This document shows positions 48,560 to 57,251 of a DNA stretch of 64,000 bases, one piece after another (position 1 is the stretch's first letter; every line of letters starts with the position of its first letter). The translations under genes and the position numbers were made by a program. The stretch is from an uncultured Carboxylicivirga sp. (GTDB lineage Bacteria > Bacteroidota > Bacteroidia > Bacteroidales > Marinilabiliaceae), in NCBI RefSeq assembly GCF_963668385.1, contig NZ_OY764327.1, positions 3,134,501 to 3,198,500 on the forward strand. The letters are read 5' to 3'. The notes beneath the pieces are model-generated. The model was given only the letters and a program-made list of their open reading frames with translations. It made no database searches and was not told the origin of the DNA.

Positions 48560-49085
48560 CGTATTGCGTTTAATATAATTCTACATCATTTTGATGGCTG
48601 TAAAATTATATTATAAATCACAAAATGAGTTATTTATAGCTATACCAAATCGCGTCATAACTAAGCCAATTCAAGACAAATAGAACTTTTTTAAGTTTTT
48701 TGCTCCACTCGCTCTATAAAATCTCATGAAAGCACTGAAAATATACTCTTCTTTAATAATTGTTTTTTCTTAGAGTACTATAATTATTGTTTTCATATTG
48801 GCGGTGATTTGAGCAAAGTATGATTAAAATTTACAAAGCCTTTTGAAAGTGCTCAAGTGATTAAATAAGTTCTCAAAAAGCACGCTTAATATACTCTACA
48901 AAATGGGCAAAGCATATAAAAGCAAGTGAAATATACTCTGAGCATAGTCTCTATATACACTGAAAGTACTCTGAAGCATGAAAAAGCACTCAAAAGCTAT
49001 CTGTTTATTGGTATCGATAGTACTTTTAAGCTTGTTTTCGCAAGTTTTTCAGTACATTTTTACCGTTGTTTCCCCAAAGAAGTTC
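48560..49085. other. Region between DUF4248 copies with a degenerate short repeat
   Basis: No supported gene lies here. A motif of about 20 bases recurs in one orientation: AGCACTGAAAATATACTCT (48731-48749), AGCACGCTTAATATACTCT (48879-48897), AGCAAGTGAAATATACTCT (48921-48939), with a further ATATACACTGAAAGTACTCT at 48953-48972. The function is unknown; they may be protein-binding sites tied to the neighbouring DUF4248 proteins. Confidence 0.55.
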
Positions 49086-49322
49086 TTATAACAACTCAAA
49101 TTCTTCCTGACTGATACAAAAATGTTCCAGGATAACCTCCAACTCTTTGTGTGTATAATAATGCGCTCGTTTATTTCTTGTCAACAATTCAAGTCTATTA
49201 TTTAATTCCGGTGATAGTTTTATTTCTTTCCGGAGCAACTGCATCGCTGCATTAATATTTGAGCTTTGTGGATATAATTTAATGGCCAAATCTTGTTTCA
49301 ATATCGTTCTTCTAAATATCAT
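49086..49322 (-). CDS. DUF4248-family protein (copy 2)
   Basis: The 78-residue protein is 79% identical to the copy at 48323, with the same length and motifs (AIKLYPQSSNINAAMQLLRK, RNKRAHYYTHKELEVILEHF). All of its differences are scattered substitutions, with no gap or frameshift, so both copies are probably under selection. It sits upstream of an HTH-DUF3987-DUF6371 module and is divergent from it across 367 bases. Confidence 0.7.
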   Translation of the reverse strand: MIFRRTILKQDLAIKLYPQSSNINAAMQLLRKEIKLSPELNNRLELLTRNKRAHYYTHKELEVILEHFCISQEEFELL

Positions 49323-49689
49323 TTTAGTGAGTCATTTTTGCATTTTTCTGATTCAATTATAGAGAAATAGAATGCAATTTCAAAAGGAATGTAGAACATG
49401 GTAATAAATAGTAATAAAAGTAAAAATAGTTGATATTCAAATAGTAATAAATAGCAGTAAAAAGAAAAATACCAGGAATTATAACTGTGATGTAATTTGG
49501 TCTGTATTCAATAATATTTACTTGCGCTAAATTAAAACCGCAAAAACGATAAAATACGTTACGATACGTTCTTTTACTACCATTTACTCGCATTTACTAT
49601 CAGATCCTATCTTTAACTATAAAGTGAGTGTACCGTATTGCTTAGGTTTGACGAAATAAAATTTAGTAACAAGTTTAAATCGTATAAAA
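49323..49689. other. Divergent intergenic region upstream of the replication module
   Basis: No gene is supported. It contains near-repeats TAATAAATAGTAATAAAAGT and GTAATAAATAGCAGTAAAAAG around 49400-49460, a series of TTTACT/CATTTACT motifs at 49573-49596, and TAGGTTTG at 49643-49650, which fits a -7 element, although no upstream element is evident. This would serve the HTH gene at 49690. Confidence 0.4.
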
Positions 49690-49971
49690 ATGAGCAAGAC
49701 AGTTGTAATTGTAGATGAGCATCTCTTTAATAAGTTAATGGGCAAAATTGATCATATTAACGATAAGATAGATAGTATCAATGTGGCCAAGAATGATGGT
49801 TTTAAAGACCGTTGGTATGTTACCGAAGAAGTATGTAAACTATTAAATGTTAGTAGGCGAACTTTGCAAACCATGCGCGATAATAAAATCATTGCCTTTA
49901 AGAAAACCGGACGCAAGATTTATTACAAGGCTTCTGATATTGAAGCCTACCTGGAAAGTATTAATGGATAA
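49690..49971 (+). CDS. Helix-turn-helix (MerR/excisionase-type) DNA-binding protein
   Basis: The 93-residue protein has an N-terminal coiled-coil segment (NKLMGKIDHINDKIDSIN) and a C-terminal HTH_17 domain: RWYVTEEVCKLLNVSRRTLQ, TMRDNKIIAFKKTGRKIYYK and ASDIEAYLES. Such proteins are typical first genes of Bacteroidota mobilisable elements, where they act as excisionase or regulator. It overlaps the DUF3987 gene by 8 bases (ATG at 49964 before the stop at 49971), so the two are co-translated. It is complete. Confidence 0.85.
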   Translation: MSKTVVIVDEHLFNKLMGKIDHINDKIDSINVAKNDGFKDRWYVTEEVCKLLNVSRRTLQTMRDNKIIAFKKTGRKIYYKASDIEAYLESING

Positions 49972-51337
49972 TCCTTTGCAAATGGAATCAATTGAAAAAG
50001 ATAAAACAGAACTGGGGAGGTCGCATCTTACGTTTGGTAAGATGTCTCTTCAAGAAGCCAACTTAAGATTGAAAACAGCTGAGGAATCTGAATTTCCATT
50101 AAGTATATTTCCGAAGTTTATCCAGGATACCATAATTGAGCTATACGACAATGGAAATTATAACATCGATTATACTGCTGTAAGCATTTTTACCGCCTTA
50201 GCTGGGATAATTGGTAATTCGTATCATTTGCGTAAACATATTGAATGGATAGAAAACCCATCTATGTGGGTGGTTTTGGTAGGTAAGTCAGGGCAGAATA
50301 AAAGTGCGCCCTTAAAAACAGCCTTTAAAGCCATAAAAAATCTGCAAAAGCAATACGACCAGGAATACGAAGCAGCCATAGCTAATTATGATCCTGATTT
50401 AGGTGAAAAGAAACCGACTAAGAAAAAGTTGTATTCTACCGACCCGACTTTTGAGGCTCTCATCAATATCCATAAGCAAAATCCCAATGGTATGATATTG
50501 ATGCCCGATGAGTTTAAGAGTTTTATATTGAATTTGATTGGTTATAGCGGAACCTCAAAGCAAAGTCAGTTTTTATCCATATGGGATGGTGCACCTATTT
50601 CACTGGATCGTAAAGAAGTTGAAAGCTCTTCATTGAGTATGCCTTGTGTTTCAATCATTGGCAGTATTCAGGACGATGTGATTGCATCCTTTAAGGCCAA
50701 GGATATTAAAGACGGTTTCTTTGAGCGGATTCTTTTTGCAATTCCATTAAAAATGGAAAAGAAATATATCCAAAGAAAAAATCCGGATGATTATATGGTG
50801 GAGAAATTTCATTCGAGGATGAAAGCATTGATGGATAAAATTAATGAGAGTATTAATACCATAGAGTTACCGTTATCAGAGAAGGCAGAGGACTTGTTTA
50901 TTGATGAAGTAAACAAACACGTAAAGCCATCCAATAAGGATGCTGCCATATCTGGAATTCTGTCAAAACTCGATAGATATATACTACGGTTTGCCCTGGT
51001 CCTTGAAGTCTCCAATAGTTTTTTTGAAGGGCAGGTGATCGAGCAGGTAAGCGAAAGTTCAATGAAGAAAGCCATTATGCTTAAGGATTATTTCTTTTCT
51101 AATGCATTAAAGCTAAATCACATGGTTTTAAATGTATATGAGGACAATTCAAAGGAAGGTAAGGTATTTCAGGTTTTAAAGAAGATTGGCAAACGGGAAT
51201 TTACCAACAAAGAGTTTATTGAGATGGCCAATAAACTCAATATAGCCAAGGAATCATATGCCTACCAATTGCTGAGCAATACAAAACTGGCGCATAAGAA
51301 ACAGAAAGGTGTTTACGAAACAGATGTGCTCAATTAA
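49964..51337 (+). CDS. DUF3987 protein (primase/helicase-like ATPase of a mobile element)
   Basis: The 457-residue protein has the DUF3987 core with a Walker A-like loop near residue 107 (VLVGKSGQNKSAPLKTAFKA) and a Walker B-like segment (PNGMILMPDEFKSFI), followed by PCVSIIGSIQDDVIASFKAK and KDGFFERILFAIP. Members are encoded in Bacteroidota and other mobile elements next to primase-like genes and are thought to help replicate the element. The ATG at 49964 is chosen because it overlaps the HTH gene; the longer frame to 49847 runs through that gene. DUF6371 follows after a 264-base gap with repeats. Confidence 0.82.
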   Translation: MDNPLQMESIEKDKTELGRSHLTFGKMSLQEANLRLKTAEESEFPLSIFPKFIQDTIIELYDNGNYNIDYTAVSIFTALAGIIGNSYHLRKHIEWIENPSMWVVLVGKSGQNKSAPLKTAFKAIKNLQKQYDQEYEAAIANYDPDLGEKKPTKKKLYSTDPTFEALINIHKQNPNGMILMPDEFKSFILNLIGYSGTSKQSQFLSIWDGAPISLDRKEVESSSLSMPCVSIIGSIQDDVIASFKAKDIKDGFFERILFAIPLKMEKKYIQRKNPDDYMVEKFHSRMKALMDKINESINTIELPLSEKAEDLFIDEVNKHVKPSNKDAAISGILSKLDRYILRFALVLEVSNSFFEGQVIEQVSESSMKKAIMLKDYFFSNALKLNHMVLNVYEDNSKEGKVFQVLKKIGKREFTNKEFIEMANKLNIAKESYAYQLLSNTKLAHKKQKGVYETDVLN

Positions 51338-51601
51338 TCTTACTGCTGCCATAAAGGCTCAGAGAAAAATATGGAATATTGTAGAGTTTGCGTAGTTGTG
51401 GAGTTTGGTTGATTCACAATTATTTACGTGTGTAGTTTGAGTGTAGTAACTGTGGAGTATGGGGCACCACAGATAGTTCAATCATTATCGCAAATTTGAT
51501 GGAATTGTGGAGTGAGTGGAGTTGTATGGAGTCGTAAATACTTGAAAAACAACAATCCTCCACAACTCCATAAACTTCACTAAAACAAAAAACTTTCCTT
51601 T
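51338..51601. repeat. Gap between DUF3987 and DUF6371 with GTGGAG repeats (possible origin)
   Basis: GTGGAG occurs four times in one orientation (51398, 51452, 51507, 51516), and CTCCAC once inverted at 51558. GGAGTTGTATGGAG (51518-51531) faces CTCCACAACTCC (51558-51569), forming an imperfect inverted repeat. Iterons of this kind next to replication genes suggest an origin. No gene is present. Confidence 0.45.
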
Positions 51602-52579
51602 ATGCCAGATATTCGCTATTCATTGGAAAAATACAAAGGTCGATCAACCAGGTATCATTGTCCGAAATGTCATCAAAGGACTTTTACCAGGTATGTAGAC
51701 CACCAAACCAACAAGTATTTGTCAAATTATACCGGGAGATGTAACCGGGTAGAAAAATGTGCATACCATTTTACACCTAAAATGTACTTTGAGAAAAACG
51801 GATACGAACCGGATGATTATTATACATTGACGCCTAAATCAAAAACAATTGTAAAACCACCTTCATGTATTGACCCAAAGTTAATGCTAACCTCTCTTAC
51901 CAATTATCACCAAAATAACTTTGCTATAGGATTGAGTAAACTCTTTCCGGAGCATATGGTTTGGGAGGTATTACAGAGGTATTACGTTGGTACTGCCAAA
52001 GGAAATAAAACAATTTTCTGGCAAGTCAATCGAGTAGGGCAAGTACGAACAGGTAAAGTAATGCAATATGATGTTCATACATTAAAACGTAATGGCTACA
52101 TCAATTGGGTGCATCATATTATCAAACAAAAGGACTTTAACTTGAAGCAAGTTTTCTTTGGCGCACATCTACTTACCAATAAAACAAGATCTGTTGCTAT
52201 TGCTGAAGGTGAAAAGAATGCCATATTTGGAGCATTGTATTATCCACAATATAATTGGATTGCTGTAGGCTCCGTTGAAATGCTGAATGTTCAAAAACTC
52301 AATACCCTCATAGATTACCAGGTTACATTATTTCCTGATAAAGGAAAAGCATTTGAGAAGTGGAGCAAGATAGCCGAAAGTGCTTGCTTTGATGTTCGTG
52401 TAAATACCGTTCTGGAGTATACAGATTTAAATGAAGGTGATGATATTGCTGATTTGGTTATCTCCATAAAAAAGGAACAATATAATGCAAGTCCGGAAGC
52501 GCTTCTAGATAGGTTTAAAAAAAGGAATGATTATTTAAATCTATTATTGGAGATATTTGATTTGGGTGTTACAATTTAG
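51602..52579 (+). CDS. DUF6371 protein (zinc-finger, toprim-like primase)
   Basis: The 325-residue protein has an N-terminal zinc-binding motif (YHCPKCHQRTFTRYV ... GRCNRVEKCAYHF), as in DnaG-type primases, and a central toprim-like segment (VAIAEGEKNAIFGALYY, QVTLFPDKGKAF) with the Glu and Asp positions kept. It belongs to DUF6371, which usually follows DUF3987 in Bacteroidota mobilisable elements and probably primes replication. The next genes in such elements are relaxase and mobilisation proteins, which are missing here; a GH130 gene begins 244 bases later after an AT-rich stretch without features. Confidence 0.82.
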   Translation: MPDIRYSLEKYKGRSTRYHCPKCHQRTFTRYVDHQTNKYLSNYTGRCNRVEKCAYHFTPKMYFEKNGYEPDDYYTLTPKSKTIVKPPSCIDPKLMLTSLTNYHQNNFAIGLSKLFPEHMVWEVLQRYYVGTAKGNKTIFWQVNRVGQVRTGKVMQYDVHTLKRNGYINWVHHIIKQKDFNLKQVFFGAHLLTNKTRSVAIAEGEKNAIFGALYYPQYNWIAVGSVEMLNVQKLNTLIDYQVTLFPDKGKAFEKWSKIAESACFDVRVNTVLEYTDLNEGDDIADLVISIKKEQYNASPEALLDRFKKRNDYLNLLLEIFDLGVTI

Positions 52580-52823
52580 TTGTCATATTCAAAATTGATT
52601 ACATGAATCTGTTTTAAATTATTAGAGAGGAATTATAATACAGAAGATGATATTATAAATAAGAGCAATTTTAATTCTCAAAAATGGTCGCCATATTGCT
52701 ACTCCAAATTACCAAAACATTCGATTTCCACTCCTAACATTTAAATAGTAATTACCAGTGATAAATGTAATTAAACAATGTTTATATCCAATAATTGCAG
52801 TTACCTTTACTAAAATTTAGATA

Positions 52824-54293
52824 ATGTTAGTATCCGTAATTAGAAAAAATATCACATTCAACCCAGATCCAAGTCGAGTAATAGCTCGATTTCTGTTTAC
52901 AGAAGAACAAAGGGCTATCAATACTATACGTTTTGTAGTAGACATGAATGAAGATGAGGCCTCCTTTGCATTAAAGCAAACCCTTAGAGACTATTCGATG
53001 CGTCATCGGAACATTTCTAAAATATTTGAGAAGCATTTTAATCGAATTAGGCACCTGTTGCCTCTTATGAATGTATTACCAGATACGATCGGGTATTCCA
53101 AAAAAATTCTCATTGGTTCCTATTTTACCATGGAATATTCAATTGAATCGGCTGCATTCTTTAATCCATCAATGGTAGAGCATCCTGACCAGAGCGAAAT
53201 TAGTCCGGAAGCAAAAAGAGTTATATTAAGTTTCAGGGCTACAGGTGAGGGACATATTTCATCAATAGTTTTCAGAACAGGAATTATTGATAAAAACAAC
53301 AAGTTAACTCTTGAGCCAATTGGCAATTTGCTTGAAGAAGCGGAACATATCCGTCGTCACACATATAATAAAAGCTTGTTTGCCCATAAGTTGGATGAAA
53401 TGGAAGTACATGGAATCATTCCTCCTGCGTTAATTTTGGATAAACTAAAAGAAGAATTTACTTATGGCGAACTTCGAAAATGTATAGAAGATGCCCGTAA
53501 AGCTGTTCATTTAGCATCTGATAAAGAATTTCTTTTCAATCAAATCATTTGGCTGGCATCATCGCATTACGAACTTCAGTTCTCGTTGGATACGAATATA
53601 TCGGAACGAGTTATTTTTCCGGTTTCAGCAAATGAAAGGAACGGTATTGAAGATGCCCGTTTTGTTAAGTTTGTTGATGACGACAACACAATTAAATACT
53701 ACGCCACCTACACTGCGTATGATGGAGCCACTATTTTGCCAAAATTGCTGGAGACCGAAGATTTTTATCACTTCAAGGTAATGCCCTTACATGGCGAGAT
53801 TGCTAAAAATAAAGGGATGGCACTTTTTCCACGAAAAATAAATGGTAAATATGCCATGCTTTGCCGAATAGACGGATTTAATAATTACATTGCTTTTTCA
53901 GATAATATTACTGTATGGCGTGAGGCCCAGCTATTGCAACAACCAAAATATCCATGGGAACTGATCCAAATTGGTAACTGTGGCTCACCTGTTGAAACGA
54001 AGGATGGGTGGCTGGTTATCACACACGGAGTAGGTCCAATGCGTGAATATGCTTTAGGGGCAGCCTTGTTTGACCTTGATAATCCTGAAAGAGAAATAGG
54101 ACGTTCAAAAACCCCGCTTCTTTTTCCGAACTCTGATGAAAGGGAAGGCTATGTCCCTAATGTAGTGTATTCTTGCGGATCAATTGTGCATAACAATGAT
54201 TTGATTATCCCATACGCTATGTCTGATTACTCATCTACTTATGCTTCGGTTAATTTAAAAGAACTTATTAATGAATTAAAGGGTTCAAAATAA
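52824..54293 (+). CDS. GH130 glycoside phosphorylase/hydrolase, extended type
   Basis: GH130 enzymes phosphorolyse or hydrolyse beta-mannosides. The 489-residue protein is longer than the usual 330-400 residues owing to an N-terminal extension of about 140 residues (helical) before the five-blade propeller. Family motifs are present: NGIEDARFVKF (the ExDxR block), YATYTAYDGATILP, GMALFPRKINGKYAMLCRID and GNCGSPVETKDGWLVITHGV. There is no signal peptide, so it acts in the cytosol. It begins the stress cluster, upstream of an Lmo0937-like peptide and hsp20. A second GH130 lies at the right edge of the window. Mannan- or mannosylated-reserve turnover is inference. Confidence 0.87.
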   Translation: MLVSVIRKNITFNPDPSRVIARFLFTEEQRAINTIRFVVDMNEDEASFALKQTLRDYSMRHRNISKIFEKHFNRIRHLLPLMNVLPDTIGYSKKILIGSYFTMEYSIESAAFFNPSMVEHPDQSEISPEAKRVILSFRATGEGHISSIVFRTGIIDKNNKLTLEPIGNLLEEAEHIRRHTYNKSLFAHKLDEMEVHGIIPPALILDKLKEEFTYGELRKCIEDARKAVHLASDKEFLFNQIIWLASSHYELQFSLDTNISERVIFPVSANERNGIEDARFVKFVDDDNTIKYYATYTAYDGATILPKLLETEDFYHFKVMPLHGEIAKNKGMALFPRKINGKYAMLCRIDGFNNYIAFSDNITVWREAQLLQQPKYPWELIQIGNCGSPVETKDGWLVITHGVGPMREYALGAALFDLDNPEREIGRSKTPLLFPNSDEREGYVPNVVYSCGSIVHNNDLIIPYAMSDYSSTYASVNLKELINELKGSK

Positions 54294-54480
54294 ACAATTT
54301 CGAAGCCTCATTTATTTTTTTGTTTTACTGAACCTTCCTAAAATTTTTTCATTATCCTTCCTTCAATATACTCACTCAATAAAGTGTGAATGATGTAACT
54401 TATTTGCAGAGTTATGTAATGCTTTCTTTTTTAGGCCAACATAACTTTATAAAAGAATTTTATATACAAAAAAAGGGGTC

Positions 54481-54642
54481 ATGAAAAATTTACTTTATGT
54501 TATTGTTGCATTGTTGCTGGTAATTTGGGGAATCATTTTTTGGGGATTTAATTCCTCAGGAGCTGTTCATCTATTACTTGCAGTAGCAGGTTTAATTATA
54601 CTTATCAGACTTATTTTTGATAAGCAATTATCGAGAAAATAA
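54481..54642 (+). CDS. Lmo0937-family small membrane protein
   Basis: This 53-residue protein has two membrane helices (LLYVIVALLLVIWGIIFWGF and HLLLAVAGLIILIRLIF) and a short Lys-rich tail, the pattern of the Lmo0937 family of small inner-membrane proteins that are common in stress clusters. A purine-rich stretch (aaaaaaaggggtc) immediately precedes the ATG. It lies 24 bases before hsp20 and is probably in the same transcript. Its role is unknown. Confidence 0.72.
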   Translation: MKNLLYVIVALLLVIWGIIFWGFNSSGAVHLLLAVAGLIILIRLIFDKQLSRK

Positions 54643-54666
54643 TTTTTAATCTTAAAAACAACGAAA

Positions 54667-55095
54667 ATGTATCCAAAACTAAAAAATCCAACATTATTTC
54701 CCGCTTGGACGGATAACTTTTTCTCCAGTCCAATGTGGCCAAATGAAGAATCTTACGTGGGGTTATCAATACCAGCAGTGAATGTTAAAGAGACTATTGA
54801 TGAATTTGATATTGAAATGGCAGTACCAGGCATGGAGAAAACAGACTTCAAACTTGATATTGACCACAATGTACTTACCATCTCATCTGAAAAAATATTA
54901 AAAAAAGAAGATGACAATGAAAAGTTCACACGTAGGGAATTTAGTTACACATCCTTTAACCGTTCATTTACATTGCCAACCAGTGTAGATGAAGAGGCTA
55001 TTAAAGCTACGTACAAAGAAGGCATTTTAATTATTAATATTCCCAAAAAGGAGGAAGCAAAGGAAAAAGGTCCAAAACATATCGAAATTGGATAA
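54667..55095 (+). CDS. Small heat-shock protein Hsp20 (alpha-crystallin)
   Basis: Hsp20 proteins bind unfolding proteins without ATP. The 142-residue protein has an N-terminal arm (YPKLKNPTLFPAWTDNFFSS) and a complete alpha-crystallin domain (VNVKETIDEFDIEMAVPGME, FKLDIDHNVLTISSEK, REFSYTSFNRSFTLP, ATYKEGILIINIPKKEE). The terminal GILIINIPKK motif gives the dimer/oligomer contacts. There is no N-terminal signal, so it is cytosolic. It is part of the stress cluster between the Lmo0937-like gene and SPFH. The substrate range is generic. Confidence 0.93.
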   Translation: MYPKLKNPTLFPAWTDNFFSSPMWPNEESYVGLSIPAVNVKETIDEFDIEMAVPGMEKTDFKLDIDHNVLTISSEKILKKEDDNEKFTRREFSYTSFNRSFTLPTSVDEEAIKATYKEGILIINIPKKEEAKEKGPKHIEIG

Positions 55096-55185
55096 ATGGC
55101 AAAGGGTGTCTTTAAACAGGCACCTTTGTTAGAGTTCGACACTCTTATTTTGGATGAAATGGTTGGGATTGCTGAAAATTTATAA
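55096..55185 (+). CDS. Possible 29-codon ORF after hsp20, overlapping a hairpin
   Basis: An ATG starts one base after the hsp20 stop and gives MAKGVFKQAPLLEFDTLILD...AENL. An imperfect stem (AAAGGGTGTC with GGCACCTTT) overlaps its first codons and could be an attenuator or terminator instead. Coding status is doubtful. Confidence 0.2.
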   Translation: MAKGVFKQAPLLEFDTLILDEMVGIAENL

Positions 55186-55209
55186 ACAGAAATAAAAAGG
55201 AAAAATATT

Positions 55210-56076
55210 ATGAATTATTATTTATTAATGATTCCGGTTGTAATTATTTTCTTTGCAGGAATCAGAATTGTAAGGCCTACTCACCGTGGGCTTATTGAGA
55301 GGCTTGGAAAATATCATAGTTTTGCCAATCAAGGATTTCACTGGATTATACCACTTATCGACAGACTCTATCTGGTAAATGTAACTGAACAAATGATAGA
55401 TGCAGAGCCACAGGAAATCATCACAAATGATAATTTAAATGCCAGTGTTGATGCACAGGTTTACTTCAGGGTGAAAGCTGAAGAGGAAAATGTTAAGGAA
55501 TCAATCTACAATGTAAACGACTACACCTGGCAGATTGTGAACCTTGCTCGTACAACACTGCGTAATATCATAGGCACCTTAACACTTAAATCTGCCAACA
55601 GCGAACGTGGAAAAATTAACGATGCTCTATATAAAACACTGCATGACGAAACCAAGAGTTGGGGTATTGATATCGTTCGCACCGAATTGAAAGAAATCGA
55701 CCCGCCTAAAGACGTGCAGGAAACGATGAATAAAGTAGTAAAAGCTGAAAACGAAAAAATAGCAGCTATCGATTCGGCTACAGCAGCTGAAACAGTAGCT
55801 GATGGCGTGAAACGAGCTAAAATTAAAGAAGCTGAAGGTTATAAGCGCGCTAAAATTCTTCATGCAGAAGGAGAAGCAGAAGCTATAAAGCTGGTAAACG
55901 AAGCTGCCGACAAATATTTTATTGGCAATGCTCAAATGTTAAGAAAATTGGAGGCATTGGAAGCATCCTTAGGAAACAATGCTAAAATAGTTATTCCAAC
56001 AGGTTCTGAATTAGTGAATATTATCGGAGATATGGCAGGACTACTTCCGCTTGAAAGAAAACACAAAAGCGATTAG
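55210..56076 (+). CDS. SPFH/band-7 protein (stomatin-like, QmcA type)
   Basis: The 288-residue protein has one N-terminal membrane segment (YLLMIPVVIIFFAGIRIV), an SPFH domain (RPTHRGLIERLGKYHSFANQ, NDNLNASVDAQVYFRVKAEE, LARTTLRNIIGTLTLKSANS) and a long C-terminal helix rich in Ala, Glu and Lys (KRAKIKEAEGYKRAKILHAE) that supports ring assembly. Such proteins scaffold membrane microdomains and assist proteases, and can contribute to membrane stress tolerance. No NfeD partner gene follows. It lies between hsp20 and the universal stress protein in the stress cluster. Confidence 0.88.
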   Translation: MNYYLLMIPVVIIFFAGIRIVRPTHRGLIERLGKYHSFANQGFHWIIPLIDRLYLVNVTEQMIDAEPQEIITNDNLNASVDAQVYFRVKAEEENVKESIYNVNDYTWQIVNLARTTLRNIIGTLTLKSANSERGKINDALYKTLHDETKSWGIDIVRTELKEIDPPKDVQETMNKVVKAENEKIAAIDSATAAETVADGVKRAKIKEAEGYKRAKILHAEGEAEAIKLVNEAADKYFIGNAQMLRKLEALEASLGNNAKIVIPTGSELVNIIGDMAGLLPLERKHKSD

Positions 56077-56247
56077 GATGTAACTTAGTTGAAACCTCGA
56101 ATAGCTTAAAAAAGCCATTTGCAACATAGATATGAGAGTTATTCAAAATCAGGAAAAATGAAACGATCATGATAAAAGTATTCTCACACACGAGGATGAC
56201 TAATTTGGCGAGTTTCATCTGACAAATAAAAAACAAATTATAATCAT

Positions 56248-56718
56248 ATGAAAAAGGTATTAATTGCTTTGGATTATGGACCTACTGCGCAAAAGGTAGC
56301 GGAAGTGGGATTCTCAATGGCAAAAGCCATGAATGCTAAGGTTATATTATTGCATGTAATAATAGATCCGGTTTACTATTCTACTCCAGATTATTCTCCG
56401 ATTGTGGGCTTTACCGGTTTTATGGACGTGAGTCCTTTGGAATTAAATAGCATTGAAACACTTCAATTGGCATCGGAACATTATCTTGAAAAAATGAAAC
56501 AACACCTTGGTGACAAGAACATCCAAATAGTCGTAAAGGAAGGTGAGCAAGCCGAAACGATCATAAAGGCTGCAACAGGCTATCATGCTGATATTATTGC
56601 TATTGGTTCCCACAGTCATAAGTGGTTAGAAGAAATGCTCGTTGGAAGCGTAACTGAGAAAGTTTTAAAGCAATCTTCTATACCGCTTTTCATTATTCCA
56701 GCGAGAAAACAAGAATGA
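56248..56718 (+). CDS. Universal stress protein (UspA family)
   Basis: The 156-residue protein has the Usp fold: MKKVLIALDYGPTAQKVAEV at the start with the first-strand Asp, then AKVILLHVIIDP, and the ATP-binding signature G-x-x-x-H followed by GSVTEKVLKQSSIPLFII (IIAIGSHSHKWLEEMLVGS). This glycine pattern suggests it binds ATP. It acts in the cytosol in stress survival. The gene is complete and single-domain, between SPFH and the phosphoketolase remnant. Confidence 0.9.
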   Translation: MKKVLIALDYGPTAQKVAEVGFSMAKAMNAKVILLHVIIDPVYYSTPDYSPIVGFTGFMDVSPLELNSIETLQLASEHYLEKMKQHLGDKNIQIVVKEGEQAETIIKAATGYHADIIAIGSHSHKWLEEMLVGSVTEKVLKQSSIPLFIIPARKQE

Positions 56719-56991
56719 TGAACTTGATACTTCATCTGTAAGGATGATTCTATATGGATTGAATGATTTACCAAAGCAATGTCATTTTGCTACTGTTTTT
56801 ATTCCAGATAGATAAGTGCTTAGTACCCGAATGATCCTCATCGTAAAGTTGATGCAATACTAAATGTGAAAGATGCAGAAGTAATGCAATAGATCAAAGT
56901 GGTTTAGAGACTGTTGTAATGGCAACCGAAATGTCCAGAAGAGTTTGGGATTACAAATGATGTTATTGTGTGAATAAAATACAGAAACAAC

Positions 56992-57196
56992 TTATCAATA
57001 CATTCAATTACCACCTACTTTGACATGGCCGTTCTCAGCGAGCTTGACAGATTTCATCAGGTTCAGGATGTAAACAATAGGATACCGGATTTGGGCAATA
57101 AGAGAGCACACCTCAAGGCTTATGCAGTACGAACTTGTCAAACACAAGCAATACAAAGAAAAATATGGTCTGGATATGCCTGAGATATTTAACTGA
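56992..57196 (+). pseudogene. Phosphoketolase C-terminal remnant
   Basis: Two frames together match the C-terminal end of xylulose-5-phosphate/fructose-6-phosphate phosphoketolase. The first (56992-57120) reads ITTYFDMAVLSELDRFHQVQ, DVNNRIPDLGNKRAHLK, the usual TTPFDMxxxNxLDRFHLVxDVxDRxPxLG segment. After one frameshift at about 57120 the second (57122-57196) reads MQYELVKHKQYKEKYGLDMP, EIFN, the usual C-terminus. The upstream part (56719-56991) holds short coding-like pieces I could not assign; the remaining 700 residues of the enzyme are gone. It marks an earlier central-carbon gene in this cluster. Confidence 0.75.
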
Positions 57197-57251
57197 AAAT
57201 GGAATGATTCAATATGAAAATGCAAAGAGCTCCATCTTAAAAACACCTGAC

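Noticed and set aside
48721-48972. A CRISPR array in the repeats between the DUF4248 genes
   Set aside because: Copies are imperfect, irregularly spaced (148, 42 and about 32 bases apart), too short for CRISPR repeats, and there are no cas genes.
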